Part shown: piece by piece, positions 17,395 to 25,664 of the stretch
Numbering within the stretch: the first letter of the stretch is position 1
Layout of the letters: the number at the start of each line of letters is the position of its first letter
Position numbers and translations under genes: made by a program
Assembly (NCBI GenBank): GCA_050174775.1
Contig: JBFXJP010000007.1
Location: 132,218-196,217 of the forward strand
Source: CAYPGJ01 sp050174775
GTDB lineage: Bacteria; Planctomycetota; Phycisphaerae; Phycisphaerales; UBA1924
Direction: 5' to 3'
DNA length: 64,000 nt
Notes under the pieces: generated by a model
What the model saw: the letters and a program-made list of their open reading frames with translations, nothing else
What the model was told of the DNA's origin: nothing
The model's database searches: none

Positions 17395-18459
17395 TCAACC
17401 CCGCCGACGCCGCAGACCCGGCCAGACCGCCGAGATCAGCACTGCGACGCCCCCCGGCGCCGGAACGCGCGACGCGATCCGTAGACCCGCCAACGGAACA
17501 CCGGCGCTTGCCGAGCCAACCCCCTCAATATTGTCGAGAATGCGCCAGTCCGGGCTCGCCGCGTACACCGGGCTGCCGAGGATGTGTCGGTTGCGCCCGA
17601 TCTGCATCTCTTCCGTCCATTCCGTCGCGCCCCCGGACGTGTCCAGCAAGCCCCACGCCGATGTGAACTCGCCGTACGAGCCGAGCGGCAGGTCCGTGGC
17701 CTGCGGAAACCCCTGCGGCGGCGCGCCGATCCCCCCCCCCGCGCTCTGACCTTCACCCGGCCAGCCATACGTCAGCGCCGTGTCCTGGCTGTACATGAAC
17801 CGCCACCAGCCCCCGTGCCCTTCACCGTCCTTGTTCGGGTCGTAGTGCGCCGCCTTGATCCACTCGTCGTATGTCGGGATCCAATATTTTGCGTCGGGGT
17901 GGTGCGTCAACTGATCTGTGATCGTCCCATCCGGGTTCTCACCGAACGTCGAGATGTCGTACGCGCCGTTCGCGATCGCGCTGAGCGCGGCCTGCTTGTC
18001 GTTGCACAGCCAGTTCACGTACATGGCCGCGTGGCGCCAAGAGACTGCGTGAACCGGGATCATGCCCGCGTTGGGCACGTCCGAGCGCAGTCGGTAGTTA
18101 CCCGAGGGCTGCGATGGATCATCCTCCGCGCCCCAGTGCGACGGCCTGCCCCACGTCAGCGCTGTCGATTGCAGCGGCGCGATCGCGTTGAGGAATTCCA
18201 TCCACTGCGTCGTCGTCACTTCGAGCGTGCTGATCCGGTACACGTAATCCACCGAGCCCCGTCCCTCGGCGAACGGATAGACAAGGCCGCCTCTCGGCCC
18301 GCCGATCCCGCTCGACGTGTACGGCGCGTTCCCGACGTCCGTGATCACCGCCCATCGAAACTCGCTGTCGACGCCGCGTGCGAAGCACCATGTGCTCGTT
18401 CCGATCGTCCCCGCGATCAGCACGAACGCTCGGCTCCCGGCGCTTCGCGATCCTCGCAT
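17395..18459 (-). CDS. Secreted SUMF1/formylglycine-generating-enzyme-fold protein with VPAPG sorting-type tail
   Basis: A 354-residue protein. The start at 18459 is preceded by a good ribosome binding site (AAAGGGAG). The N-terminus is a signal peptide (basic, then VLIAGTIGTSTWCFA). The body matches the C-type-lectin-like SUMF1 fold: VTTTQWMEFLNAI near the start, VSWRHAAMYVNWLCN in the middle, and WGLLDTSGGATEWTEEM, the counterpart of the family's GL-DM-GNVWEW segment. I do not see the cysteine pair that true formylglycine-generating enzymes use, so catalysis is doubtful. The end, VPAPGGVAVLISAVWPGLRRRRG, follows the Pro-x-Pro, hydrophobic, Arg-rich pattern of PEP-CTERM-type sorting tails. 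It is probably an exported surface protein. Function beyond the fold is unknown. Confidence 0.85.
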   Translation of the reverse strand: MRGSRSAGSRAFVLIAGTIGTSTWCFARGVDSEFRWAVITDVGNAPYTSSGIGGPRGGLVYPFAEGRGSVDYVYRISTLEVTTTQWMEFLNAIAPLQSTALTWGRPSHWGAEDDPSQPSGNYRLRSDVPNAGMIPVHAVSWRHAAMYVNWLCNDKQAALSAIANGAYDISTFGENPDGTITDQLTHHPDAKYWIPTYDEWIKAAHYDPNKDGEGHGGWWRFMYSQDTALTYGWPGEGQSAGGGIGAPPQGFPQATDLPLGSYGEFTSAWGLLDTSGGATEWTEEMQIGRNRHILGSPVYAASPDWRILDNIEGVGSASAGVPLAGLRIASRVPAPGGVAVLISAVWPGLRRRRG

Positions 18460-18649
18460 GCGACTCCCTTTCGCGGTTGGTTTCCGCCCCCGTGTGTGCC
18501 CGCCCACCGTACCGCGCCACGCCCTTGACGCAACGCGTTTTCCTTGCTCCAATCACATCGACGGGAATGGCGTGGGCAGCCGCAGGGGGCGGGCCCGGCC
18601 CGATTCCACAATCACTTCCTCCGGGGCCGAGCATCGAATCGATTCTGTC

Positions 18650-19828
18650 GTGACCGAAGCGCCGACACCACAAACACTCACCGGCATCCTCGAATGGCCG
18701 CAACGCGCCGAAGGGCGTGTCCGCCGTCTCGAGGGCACGACCGTGCTCGAGACCGAGGCCGATCCCTTCGTCCCGCTCGAACTGGGTGAACGACTCCGCC
18801 TGCGCAACGGCGCCGAGGTCACCGTTGAGGTCGTCGATCGCCGCCCACGTCGCCGGCGAGGCCGTCGCGGCGGGCCGCCCAAGGCCGCGCGACCCGTCGT
18901 CGAGCACTTCGTCTCCATCGAGGGCCTCTCCCCCGACGCCTACGCCGCGGTCAAACCCTTCGAGGACCTCACCTCGATCGACCCCGCGCCGCGCCTCTCC
19001 CTCGAATACCCCGGCTGCCCCGCCGCGTGCCGGCTCATCGACCTCTTCTGCCCCATCGGACGCGGCACGCGCGGCCTCATCGTCTCGCCGCCCAAAGCCG
19101 GCAAGACCACCCTCCTCAAGGACATCGCCTTCGCCCTCTCGCGCAACCACCCGGCAGGCAAGCCCGGGGGCGTCGAGGTCGTCGCGCTCCTCATCGACGA
19201 GCGCCCCGAGGAGGTCACCGACTTCCGGCGCAACGTCCCCGCCACCGTCTTCGCCTCCTCCAACGACCACGACATCGAGAAGCACATCGCACTCGCCATC
19301 TGGACCATCGACCGCGCCAAGCGCATGGTCGAAGCGGGCAAGCACGTCGTCATCCTCCTCGACTCCCTCACCAGAGTCGGACGCGCGTTCAACTCCTCGC
19401 GCCGCCACGCCTCGTCCGGACGCACCATGTCGGGCGGCCTCGACGCCAAGGCCCTCGAGGTGCCGCGCCAGATCTTCGGCGCCGCACGAAACACCGAAGA
19501 AGCCGGCTCCCTCACCATCCTGGCCACCTGCCTCGTCGACACCGGCTCCCAGGCCGATCAGGTGATCTTCGAGGAGTTCAAGGGCTCCGGGAACATGGAG
19601 CTGATCCTCGACCGCAAGGTCTCCGAGCGACGCCTGTACCCCGCGATGAACCTCGCGGCCTCAGGCACACGCAAAGAGCACCTGCTCATGACCGAGTCCG
19701 AACTCAAGACCGTCACGGCGCTGCGCCGCAGGCTTCTCGCCATGCCGGCGCCCCAGCAGATCGAGACGCTGCTCGCCGCCCTGCAGCGCTTCCCGACCAA
19801 CGCGGCCCTCGTCGGCTCGGTGGGATGA
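18650..19828 (+). CDS. rho: Transcription termination factor Rho
   Basis: A hexameric RNA-dependent ATPase that ends transcription. I start it at the GTG at 18650 (392 residues); no good ribosome binding site marks the start, and an in-frame GTG near 18570 is possible. The frame upstream of that is antisense to the previous gene. The N-terminal RNA-binding OB domain is short and contains an Arg-rich stretch (RRPRRRRGRRGG, about 63-74). The ATPase core shows the P-loop VSPPKAGKTTLL, then LLIDERPEEVTD, LLDSLTRVGRAFN and the RNA-binding Q/R-loop region GGLDAKALEVPRQIFGAARN. GSGNMELILDRK follows near the C-terminus. All are diagnostic. It is slightly shorter than the usual 415-420 because of the reduced N-terminus. 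The next gene starts one base after its stop. Confidence 0.96.
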   Translation: MTEAPTPQTLTGILEWPQRAEGRVRRLEGTTVLETEADPFVPLELGERLRLRNGAEVTVEVVDRRPRRRRGRRGGPPKAARPVVEHFVSIEGLSPDAYAAVKPFEDLTSIDPAPRLSLEYPGCPAACRLIDLFCPIGRGTRGLIVSPPKAGKTTLLKDIAFALSRNHPAGKPGGVEVVALLIDERPEEVTDFRRNVPATVFASSNDHDIEKHIALAIWTIDRAKRMVEAGKHVVILLDSLTRVGRAFNSSRRHASSGRTMSGGLDAKALEVPRQIFGAARNTEEAGSLTILATCLVDTGSQADQVIFEEFKGSGNMELILDRKVSERRLYPAMNLAASGTRKEHLLMTESELKTVTALRRRLLAMPAPQQIETLLAALQRFPTNAALVGSVG

Positions 19829-19829
19829 G

Positions 19830-20363
19830 ATGACGCGCCCGTCGCGCACGCTGCTCCGCGTCGCAGCGGTCCTGGGCCTGCTGGCCGCCATCTCCTACCT
19901 CCTCTTCGCCCCCATCCCCGAGCGCAACGCCCTCCGCGCTCGTCAGTGGCGCGAGTACCGCAGCGACGACTTCCGCAAACTCGAAGCCTCCATCTCGCGC
20001 GAGAACCCCGTGCTCCTCGTCCGCAGCGCCGTCGCCGCGATGCAGGCCCGCGACTTCGAACGATTCCTCGCCCATGGCTCCGGACGCCTCCAGCGCCGAA
20101 ACCACCCCGACGTCCTCAAGGAACGCTTCGACGAGAACGCCTTCCCCAACGTCGCGCGCGTCGCGGCCTTCCTGGACCCCATGCCCCTCGACGACGGGCG
20201 CATGCTCATCGACGTGCTCTTCCAGCACCGCGAACGCGTCGCCACCTACCGCTTCGAGCTGCGCTGCGAGCCCGCTTACACCAACCTCTGGCGCGTCGAC
20301 CGCATGTACGGATTCGCCAATGACGCGCCGATCACCAATCGCGCCTGGCGCCCGGGCGGCTGA
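19830..20363 (+). CDS. Membrane-anchored protein of unknown function, coupled to rho
   Basis: A 177-residue protein whose ATG follows the rho TGA after one base, so it is probably translated by ribosomes finishing rho. Residues about 8-27 form a hydrophobic anchor (VAAVLGLLAAISYLLFAP), and the rest lies outside the membrane. The body begins with a helical region (REYRSDDFRKLEASIS) and ends in a beta-rich part with RVATYRFELRCEP and LWRVDRMYGF. That resembles an NTF2/SnoaL-like cone fold, but I cannot confirm it. No catalytic motif is visible and I do not recognise a family. The codon usage matches rho. It is convergent with the thioredoxin-fold gene (three bases between stops). Confidence 0.72.
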   Translation: MTRPSRTLLRVAAVLGLLAAISYLLFAPIPERNALRARQWREYRSDDFRKLEASISRENPVLLVRSAVAAMQARDFERFLAHGSGRLQRRNHPDVLKERFDENAFPNVARVAAFLDPMPLDDGRMLIDVLFQHRERVATYRFELRCEPAYTNLWRVDRMYGFANDAPITNRAWRPGG

Positions 20364-20366
20364 GCC

Positions 20367-21641
20367 TCACTCCCGCTCGCCACGACCCGCCTCTTCCAGC
20401 GCGCTGACGACCCGCTCGCGCAAGCGCACCCACTGCTGATCGCCACCCGGCGCCCCGTCCAACCATTCAAGATGCACGCTGCGCACGCCCCCGGCCCGCA
20501 GCGCGACCTCCGCCAGCGCGACACGCGCAACCGAGTCCGTCCGCACCGCCAGCAGCTCCTCCCCCACCGCTTCGCCTTCCTCCTCCCGCCCCGCGGCAAA
20601 GAGCGCGCCGGAGAGCGCGGCCATCCGGTCGATGAACCTGCGTTCGAGGTCCGCGCGCGCCGCAACGTCCGCGGGCCGAGCCGACGCGTCACGCGCCCGC
20701 GCCTCCGCTTCGTACGCCGCGCGCCACCGACGCGCCTCACCGATCCCGCTCGCGTACACCTCCCCGGCCGCGCCCCACTCCCCTCGGCTCGTGAGCAGGG
20801 GAAAAACCCGATCCGCCATGGCGTGCAGGGTCTCGCGCCCCGAAGCCGTGCCGCGCACGCGCAGGGCCCACGCCTCGGTCTTCTCCGGCTCGCGCACGAC
20901 GTCGTTGAGCACGATCCAGTCCTCGAGCTCGGAGAGCGAAGCCTCCCCCCCGCGCAGGCGGGACTCGATGACGTCGCGCAGGACGCGGAAGGTCCGGCGC
21001 GCCTCGCTGTACCGCAGCGCGAGGGACTTCATCTCCTCCGCAACCACCCCGCGCTTGGCCGCACGCTGCGCCGTGTCTCCCTCTCCCATCCGCTCCCAGA
21101 GCCAGAGGTAGTCCGTGGTGGCGTCGTCGAGACGCACCGTGTCGACGCACCGGCGCGCAAGCCGCAGGCGAGCCTCGATGTTCTCGCCCGCCTCGCGCCG
21201 CAGACGCGTCCCCTCCGTCTCCCCGCGCGAGAGATCACCGAACCACGCGACCAGCTCGTCCGCGCTGCGCCGCGCCGAGACGCGGTCGAACAGCCGACCC
21301 GCGCGGATCGCGAGCGCCGTCACCGGAGCGTCCTGCACGCCGAACCGCTCCGCGATCTCCCGGTCGCGCACCGTGTCGATGAGCACAGCCACGCCGTTGT
21401 CCTTCAGCCACTGCGCCACGCGAGCATCCCACCAGATCGGCAGGTGCGCCTCACACGCCCCGCACCCCTCCAGCGTCGCGTACACGATGAGCCACCGGTC
21501 CTCCTGCTGCGCCTTCGCTGCGGCGTCGGCGAACGACAGATCCGTGAATGGCGGCACGCGCGCGAAGGCCGCGCTCCCCACGAGCGCGAGCAGCGCGGAG
21601 GCGAACCAGACATGCATCCATCTCGTGGTGCGGGCCGTCAT
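20367..21641 (-). CDS. Secreted thioredoxin-fold protein with CGAC motif
   Basis: A 424-residue protein with an N-terminal signal peptide (WFASALLALVGSAAFA). A thioredoxin-like domain spans about 30-140: FADAAAKAQQEDRWLIVYA leads into the redox motif GCGAC (CxxC, cysteines near residues 60 and 63). Then come VAVLIDTVRDREIAERFGVQDAPVTALAI, which carries the cis-proline segment, and a short C-terminal part of the fold. The remaining 280 residues are charged and helical, possibly a repeat or solenoid region, with no motif I can name. It would act in the periplasm as a thiol-disulfide protein or a thioredoxin-fold scaffold. It is convergent with the rho-coupled gene and divergent from deoC (about 70 bases between starts). 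Confidence 0.78.
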   Translation of the reverse strand: MTARTTRWMHVWFASALLALVGSAAFARVPPFTDLSFADAAAKAQQEDRWLIVYATLEGCGACEAHLPIWWDARVAQWLKDNGVAVLIDTVRDREIAERFGVQDAPVTALAIRAGRLFDRVSARRSADELVAWFGDLSRGETEGTRLRREAGENIEARLRLARRCVDTVRLDDATTDYLWLWERMGEGDTAQRAAKRGVVAEEMKSLALRYSEARRTFRVLRDVIESRLRGGEASLSELEDWIVLNDVVREPEKTEAWALRVRGTASGRETLHAMADRVFPLLTSRGEWGAAGEVYASGIGEARRWRAAYEAEARARDASARPADVAARADLERRFIDRMAALSGALFAAGREEEGEAVGEELLAVRTDSVARVALAEVALRAGGVRSVHLEWLDGAPGGDQQWVRLRERVVSALEEAGRGERE

Positions 21642-21711
21642 GCGTCAGATGCTATGGACACGCACGCCCGCCCGCCGGTTCCCTCCGATCACGCCGAGTA
21701 CGATCCGCCCC

Positions 21712-22425
21712 ATGCCCAGCACCGACCTTGCCGCACGCATCGATCACACGGCCCTCAAGCCGGAAACCACGCTCTCCGACGTGCTCCGGCTCGCGGACGA
21801 AGCGCTCCAGCACGCCTTCGCAGCGGTCTGCGTGAACCCCCGGTTCGCGGAGCCACTCGCGGCAAAGCTCGACGCGAGCCGCACGCCGCGCGTCCTCACA
21901 TGCGCGGTGGCGGGCTTCCCGCTGGGCGCCTCACATCCCGTGGTCATGGCCATCGAGGCCACGCACGCGTGCAAAGCGGGCGCGCGAGAGATCGACGTCG
22001 TCGCGCACCTGCCGCACCTCTTCAAGAAGGACGCCGAGGCGCTGAAAGAGGACCTCCTCCACACCACCCGCGCCGTACGCGCGGTGTCCGGCGCGATAGT
22101 CGTGAAAGTGATATTGGAAACCGCCGCGCTGCGCGCGCACGCGGACGCAACCGGGGGCGGGCTTGCCGAGTTCGAGGCGATGATCGAGGCGGGCTGCCTG
22201 GCCGCGGCCCAGGCCGGGTGCGATTTCGTGAAGACCTCAACGGGCTTTCACGGCGCAGGGGGCGCGACGATCGAGGCGGTGCAATTGCTGCGGAAGCATG
22301 CAGGCAAAATGAAGGTGAAAGCGTCGGGTGGTATTCGCACGCGCGATGACGCGATGAAGATGATCGACGCCGGCGCGGATCGTCTCGGCACGTCCAGCGG
22401 CATCGCGATCGTCACCGGCTCGTGA
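21712..22425 (+). CDS. deoC: Deoxyribose-phosphate aldolase
   Basis: A 237-residue class I aldolase that splits 2-deoxyribose 5-phosphate into glyceraldehyde 3-phosphate and acetaldehyde in nucleoside catabolism. The start at 21712 (MPSTDLAARIDHTALKPE) matches the family; the frame stays open upstream without protein-like sequence. Diagnostic segments are IDHTALKPETT, AFAAVCVNPRF, VAGFPLG, VVKVILET, the Schiff-base lysine in FVKTSTGF and the second catalytic lysine in KVKASGGIRT. The length is typical. It is the last gene before the plus-strand base composition switches from C-rich to G-rich, and the change is visible inside this gene. Its last 14 bases overlap the convergent DNA methyltransferase gene. 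Confidence 0.97.
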   Translation: MPSTDLAARIDHTALKPETTLSDVLRLADEALQHAFAAVCVNPRFAEPLAAKLDASRTPRVLTCAVAGFPLGASHPVVMAIEATHACKAGAREIDVVAHLPHLFKKDAEALKEDLLHTTRAVRAVSGAIVVKVILETAALRAHADATGGGLAEFEAMIEAGCLAAAQAGCDFVKTSTGFHGAGGATIEAVQLLRKHAGKMKVKASGGIRTRDDAMKMIDAGADRLGTSSGIAIVTGS

Positions 22426-23566
22426 GCATCTCTGCGGCCCACGCCGCGGCCGGCACGCACACCGCGTCCCCAAGCCCCGCAAGCAACTCGTTGTCCGTGA
22501 ACGGGCTCCCCTCGCCGAAGAGGGCGTCGTCTTCGACGCCTTGGAGGCGCGCGGCTTCCTTGGGCGTCATGTGTCGCACGGCGTATTGGCCGAGGCCGGC
22601 GCGGAAGACGATTTGTTTGGCGCTGCCGCCCTTGGGGAGGCGGAGGCAGCCGGCGCGGCCGTCGGTGCGGAGCTCGGCGACGGAGCGTTTGGCGCCTTGG
22701 GGGCCGACGGGTCGGACGCGCCGGTAGGCGGTGGCGTGGGAGATTTCGGGGCCGCGGATCATGCCCTGGGCGGTGACTCGGTGGGCGGGGTGGAGCTGGG
22801 CGACGAAGTAGTCGGCGCGGGGCTTGGTCCACCACCGATCCGAGTCTTGGGGAGGGTCTTCGAGCGTGGATTGCAACGAATCCGCGCGGGGATGGAGTTC
22901 CTCAAGTTTTGGCCGAGACCATGCATGTTCGGGGTGCGCGCGCTGGAACGCGGTGATACGGGGGTTGCGTGCGGCGTGGGGTTTTTCTTCGACAAGGGCG
23001 GGGGGCGTGCGCACGTCGATGCGGTCGCAGAGGAGGTAGAGGCGCGGGCGGGACTGCGCGGTGAACCATGCGGCGTCGACGAGGAGGGGGTCGACGGCGT
23101 AGCCGGCGTCGTTGATGGCGCGGACGAGGGCGAGGAAGTCGGCGCCCTGCGCGCTGGTGAGGAGGCCGAGGACGTTCTCGAAGAGGAGCCAGCGCGGGCG
23201 GTGCGCGGCGTGTGTTTCGTTGAGGAGTCGGAAGATCTGCCAGACGGCGGCGGATTGGCCCTGGTGGATGCCGGCGCGGGCGCCTGCGAGGCTGAGGTCG
23301 GTGCAGGGGAAGGAGGCGGACCAGAGATCGCAGGGGGGGATGTCGGAGGCGCGGACGTGGTGGATGTCTCGGGTGTCGAGGACGTCGGAGGCGTCGGGGA
23401 AGGAGGCGGCGTAGAGGCGGTGCTTGAGGGGGTCGATGTCGTTGGCGTAGAGGGTTTTGAAGGGGGAATCGAGGGATTCGAGGGCGCGGCGGACGAGGCC
23501 CATGCCGGCGAAGAACTCGGCTGCGGTGCGGGGCGTAGTCGGGTTGGGCGGCGCGTCGGCGGGCAT
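22412..23566 (-). CDS. DNA (cytosine-5-)-methyltransferase, solitary
   Basis: A 384-residue C5-cytosine methyltransferase, started at the ATG at 23566 (MPADAPPNPTTPRTAAEFFAGMG). The motifs appear in order: motif I FFAGMGLVRRAL (SAM binding), motif IV with the catalytic Pro-Cys in SASFPCTDLSLAG, motif VI FENVLGL, motif VIII QSRPRLYLL, a variable target-recognition region (about 225-310), then motif IX (KEAARLQG) and motif X with GDAVCVP in place of the usual GNAV. No restriction endonuclease, vsr or specificity gene is adjacent. It is therefore an orphan methyltransferase, or part of a system whose nuclease lies elsewhere. The recognition sequence cannot be predicted. It overlaps deoC tail-to-tail by 14 bases. 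Base composition matches its right-hand neighbours, so recent acquisition is not obvious. Confidence 0.93.
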   Translation of the reverse strand: MPADAPPNPTTPRTAAEFFAGMGLVRRALESLDSPFKTLYANDIDPLKHRLYAASFPDASDVLDTRDIHHVRASDIPPCDLWSASFPCTDLSLAGARAGIHQGQSAAVWQIFRLLNETHAAHRPRWLLFENVLGLLTSAQGADFLALVRAINDAGYAVDPLLVDAAWFTAQSRPRLYLLCDRIDVRTPPALVEEKPHAARNPRITAFQRAHPEHAWSRPKLEELHPRADSLQSTLEDPPQDSDRWWTKPRADYFVAQLHPAHRVTAQGMIRGPEISHATAYRRVRPVGPQGAKRSVAELRTDGRAGCLRLPKGGSAKQIVFRAGLGQYAVRHMTPKEAARLQGVEDDALFGEGSPFTDNELLAGLGDAVCVPAAAWAAEMLTSR

Positions 23567-23678
23567 GGGCTGCGTGGCTCGGTGTACCTGTTTGGGAGTC
23601 GGCTGCCAAGCCGAGGTAGGATCGGGCGTGGCCCGGGCTCGTGTGGGCTGGCTCGATGGTCGATGGTGTGGAGACGTG

Positions 23679-24293
23679 ATGGCGTTGCCGAGAGTGCCGA
23701 TGGCGATTCGTGGGGTGAGCCTGCTGGTGGGTGTGGGTGTGGGGTTGCTCGCGCTGTGGCAGACGTACGGCGCGCTGACGCGGACGGACCCGGGGTGGTT
23801 TCTGGTGGGGTTTGAGGCGCTGACGTTGAGCGGGTGCGTGTTTGCGGTGTTGATCGGGCTGGGGAAGTTCCGGTCGGGGCCGGCGCTGGCGATGCTGTGT
23901 GTTGCGGGGACGATTCTGGTCGGGACGGTGCTGGGGTACACGGCGGATCGCGCGACGTACCGGGGGATTTTGCAGCATCAGGTGTCGGCGGGTCGGATCG
24001 GCGCGAGTGTTCTGATGTTGGCGATGGCGGGTGTGACGGTGTGGGCGCGCAGGCCTGGGAAGTCTTTGAAGGCGCTGGTGATCGGTTGCGTGCTGGGGGG
24101 CGCGGGGGTCGCGGCGACGGGGGCATGGATGTTCACGTCGTTGCCGGCGACGCTGGCCGGGATTCATCCGATGGTGAAGACGCTGGCGTTTCTGTTCGGC
24201 GGGTTGCTGGTGGTGGGGCTGATCTCCGCGGGGACGCATTACGCGATCCGGTCGCTGGAGTTCGGGCGCGAGGGCGAGAACGCGGCGTCCTAA
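23679..24293 (+). CDS. Integral membrane protein of unknown function
   Basis: A 204-residue hydrophobic protein, started at the ATG at 23679; another ATG at 23700 is equally possible and no strong ribosome binding site separates them. About six hydrophobic segments can be seen: GVSLLVGVGVGLLALWQ, ALTLSGCVFAVLIGLG, PALAMLCVAGTILVGTVLG, GRIGASVLMLAMAGVTVWA, VIGCVLGGAGVAATGAWMF and MVKTLAFLFGGLLVVGLISAG. No charged catalytic motif is present and I do not recognise a family. It is divergent from the methyltransferase gene and lies 75 bases ahead of the DUF4230-like gene on the same strand, so the two may be co-expressed. Confidence 0.8.
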   Translation: MALPRVPMAIRGVSLLVGVGVGLLALWQTYGALTRTDPGWFLVGFEALTLSGCVFAVLIGLGKFRSGPALAMLCVAGTILVGTVLGYTADRATYRGILQHQVSAGRIGASVLMLAMAGVTVWARRPGKSLKALVIGCVLGGAGVAATGAWMFTSLPATLAGIHPMVKTLAFLFGGLLVVGLISAGTHYAIRSLEFGREGENAAS

Positions 24294-24368
24294 CATCGGG
24301 CGACCGGCGTCGGGGGCAGGGAACGGAATCGGCGCGGGTCGGGGCCGAAGAAGGCTCCCGGAGGTCGC

Positions 24369-25016
24369 ATGGCTGAATTGATCCTGCTTGTGTTGGGGCT
24401 GCTGCTGGGGGGCGTGCTGGTGTTCCTGGTGCTGCGTCGTGTGGGCTCGAAGGCGCCGGTGACGGCGGTGACGAGCGCGACGATCGCGGATCGGGTGCGG
24501 GCGGTGGGTCGGCTGGTGGGGCTGGAGGTGAGCGCGAAGGAGATCGCGACGAGCACGAAGGGGTGGTCGTGGATGCCGCCGATCCTGCTGTCGCAGGCGC
24601 GGGTGGCGATGATCTTCCACTTCGAGAAGCAGTACTCGGTGGACCTGGCGCGGGTGCGCGAGGCGGACGTGGAGCGGGTGGGGGAGGGGAAGTATCGGGT
24701 GCGCTTGCCGCGGATCGAGGGCGCGCTGCGCTTGCTCGACGTGGAGCCGTATGACATTCAGGCGGGGCGCGTGCTTGGGCTCTTGGACATCATTCAGGTG
24801 AACGCCGCGACGCAGAAGGATTTGATGAAGCACGCGCAGGGTCAGGCGTCGGAGCTGTTCGAGAAGTACGACCCGCGGTACCGGAGCGAGGCGATGGCGA
24901 GCGTGGAGCGGCACCTGACGTCGCTGCTGGCGCTGTTCGGGATCGAGGTGGAGTGTGTGTGGCGGGAGGAGGGGGAGGTGAGTCGGGGTGAGCGGTTGAT
25001 GGGTGTGAAGGACTGA
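24369..25016 (+). CDS. DUF4230-like membrane-anchored protein
   Basis: A 215-residue protein with an N-terminal membrane segment (LILLVLGLLLGGVLVFLVL, residues about 3-21) and an extracytoplasmic domain. The body contains KEIATSTKGWSWMPPILLSQ, a beta-rich stretch VAMIFHFEKQYSVDLARV, and a helical C-terminal half with DLMKHAQGQASELFEKYDP and HLTSLLALFGIEVECVW. This layout (TM, then a small sheet, then a helix ending in a short strand) resembles DUF4230, a widespread family of unknown function. The assignment is from memory and is moderately sure. The gene ends at the left border of a gene-poor islet and uses G-ending codons like its left neighbour. Confidence 0.75.
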   Translation: MAELILLVLGLLLGGVLVFLVLRRVGSKAPVTAVTSATIADRVRAVGRLVGLEVSAKEIATSTKGWSWMPPILLSQARVAMIFHFEKQYSVDLARVREADVERVGEGKYRVRLPRIEGALRLLDVEPYDIQAGRVLGLLDIIQVNAATQKDLMKHAQGQASELFEKYDPRYRSEAMASVERHLTSLLALFGIEVECVWREEGEVSRGERLMGVKD

Positions 25017-25468
25017 GGCCCCCGGGCCGTGGAAGGCACGACCGAACGGTGAAGCCCGTATGTGATTCGTCTCGGAGCATGAGCTACCCGCGGCGGCACC
25101 AAGAGAGGTGTTGAGGCGGGGTCCAAACAGGGTCCACCGTGCCGAGTCACGGCATCGCCTGTATCGGTACCTCAGTGAGTGCTAGGGCTATTCAACACCC
25201 GCTGCCTCAGGGATGGTAAGCGTGCGATAGCACTAATCCGCACGGCAGAAACGGCAGAGCAAGAAGCGGCTGTCGTACGTGAAGCCATCTCTCATTACAA
25301 GGCCAGAACGGTGTCAGATTGACACCAACTCAAGGCCTGGGCGTTGCAGCGTCGATATCCGTGAGGTAGGTTGTCATCGCGGCTGGCGGGAGCCGAAACC
25401 CGCAAATCTTGGGCAGACTGCTAGCGTCCAATGCGAGAGCATTTGCCGATTCAGCAACAGCCGCTAAT
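25017..25468. other. Gene-poor stretch at the left edge of an accessory islet
   Basis: Over 450 bases with no convincing gene. The base composition is clearly less G+C-rich than the flanks. There is a GGTGTCA-GAT-TGACACC inverted repeat at 25310-25326 (7-bp arms, 3-base loop). The string GGTCCA is repeated a few bases apart near 25120-25138, inside GGGGTCCAAACAGGGTCCACC. No tRNA, integrase fragment or att-like duplication could be shown by eye. Confidence 0.4.
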
Positions 25469-25500
25469 CCCCGCCCCAGTGCGCTAACACTGGAGCGGGG
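25469..25500 (-). terminator. Stem-loop after the 48-residue ORF
   Basis: Arms CCCCGCCCCAGTG and CACTGGAGCGGGG (13 bp, one mismatch) enclose the loop CGCTAA. It begins 13 bases after the stop of the minus-strand small ORF at 25514, the usual place for a terminator. No T-tract follows on either strand, so it may be a weak or Rho-assisted terminator, or an mRNA-stabilising hairpin. Confidence 0.55.
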
Positions 25501-25513
25501 TCGATGAAGGTTC

Positions 25514-25660
25514 TCAGCGTCTGGGCTTTGCCCAGAACACGAAAGCCTTCAGCCCGTAGTCCCTCGCGTACAACACACGCCCGTTCCGCAGCCGCACGAA
25601 AGCGGCATAAACGAGCTCGTACTCGGGGCCGGGCTTTTTGGGGTTCTTATGGAACGCCAT
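25514..25660 (-). CDS. Small protein of 48 residues, unknown function
   Basis: The ATG at 25660 is preceded by CGGAGAC at a suitable distance, and the protein (starting MAFHKNPKKPGPEYELV) is basic and compact with a pattern of alternating hydrophobics: YAAFVRLRNGRVLYARDYG. It looks like a small beta-hairpin/helix domain. I do not recognise a named family. It follows the 57-residue ORF by only a few bases on the same strand and is closed by a hairpin, which together suggest a short transcription unit. A longer in-frame start at 25714 is possible but lies inside the preceding ORF. Whether it is a real protein is likely but unproven. Confidence 0.55.
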   Translation of the reverse strand: MAFHKNPKKPGPEYELVYAAFVRLRNGRVLYARDYGLKAFVFWAKPRR

Positions 25661-25664
25661 TGGC

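Noticed and set aside
22902..24914. A 670-codon minus-strand open frame opposite the membrane protein and DUF4230-like genes
   Set aside because: His/Arg/Pro-rich shadow without motifs or start signals.
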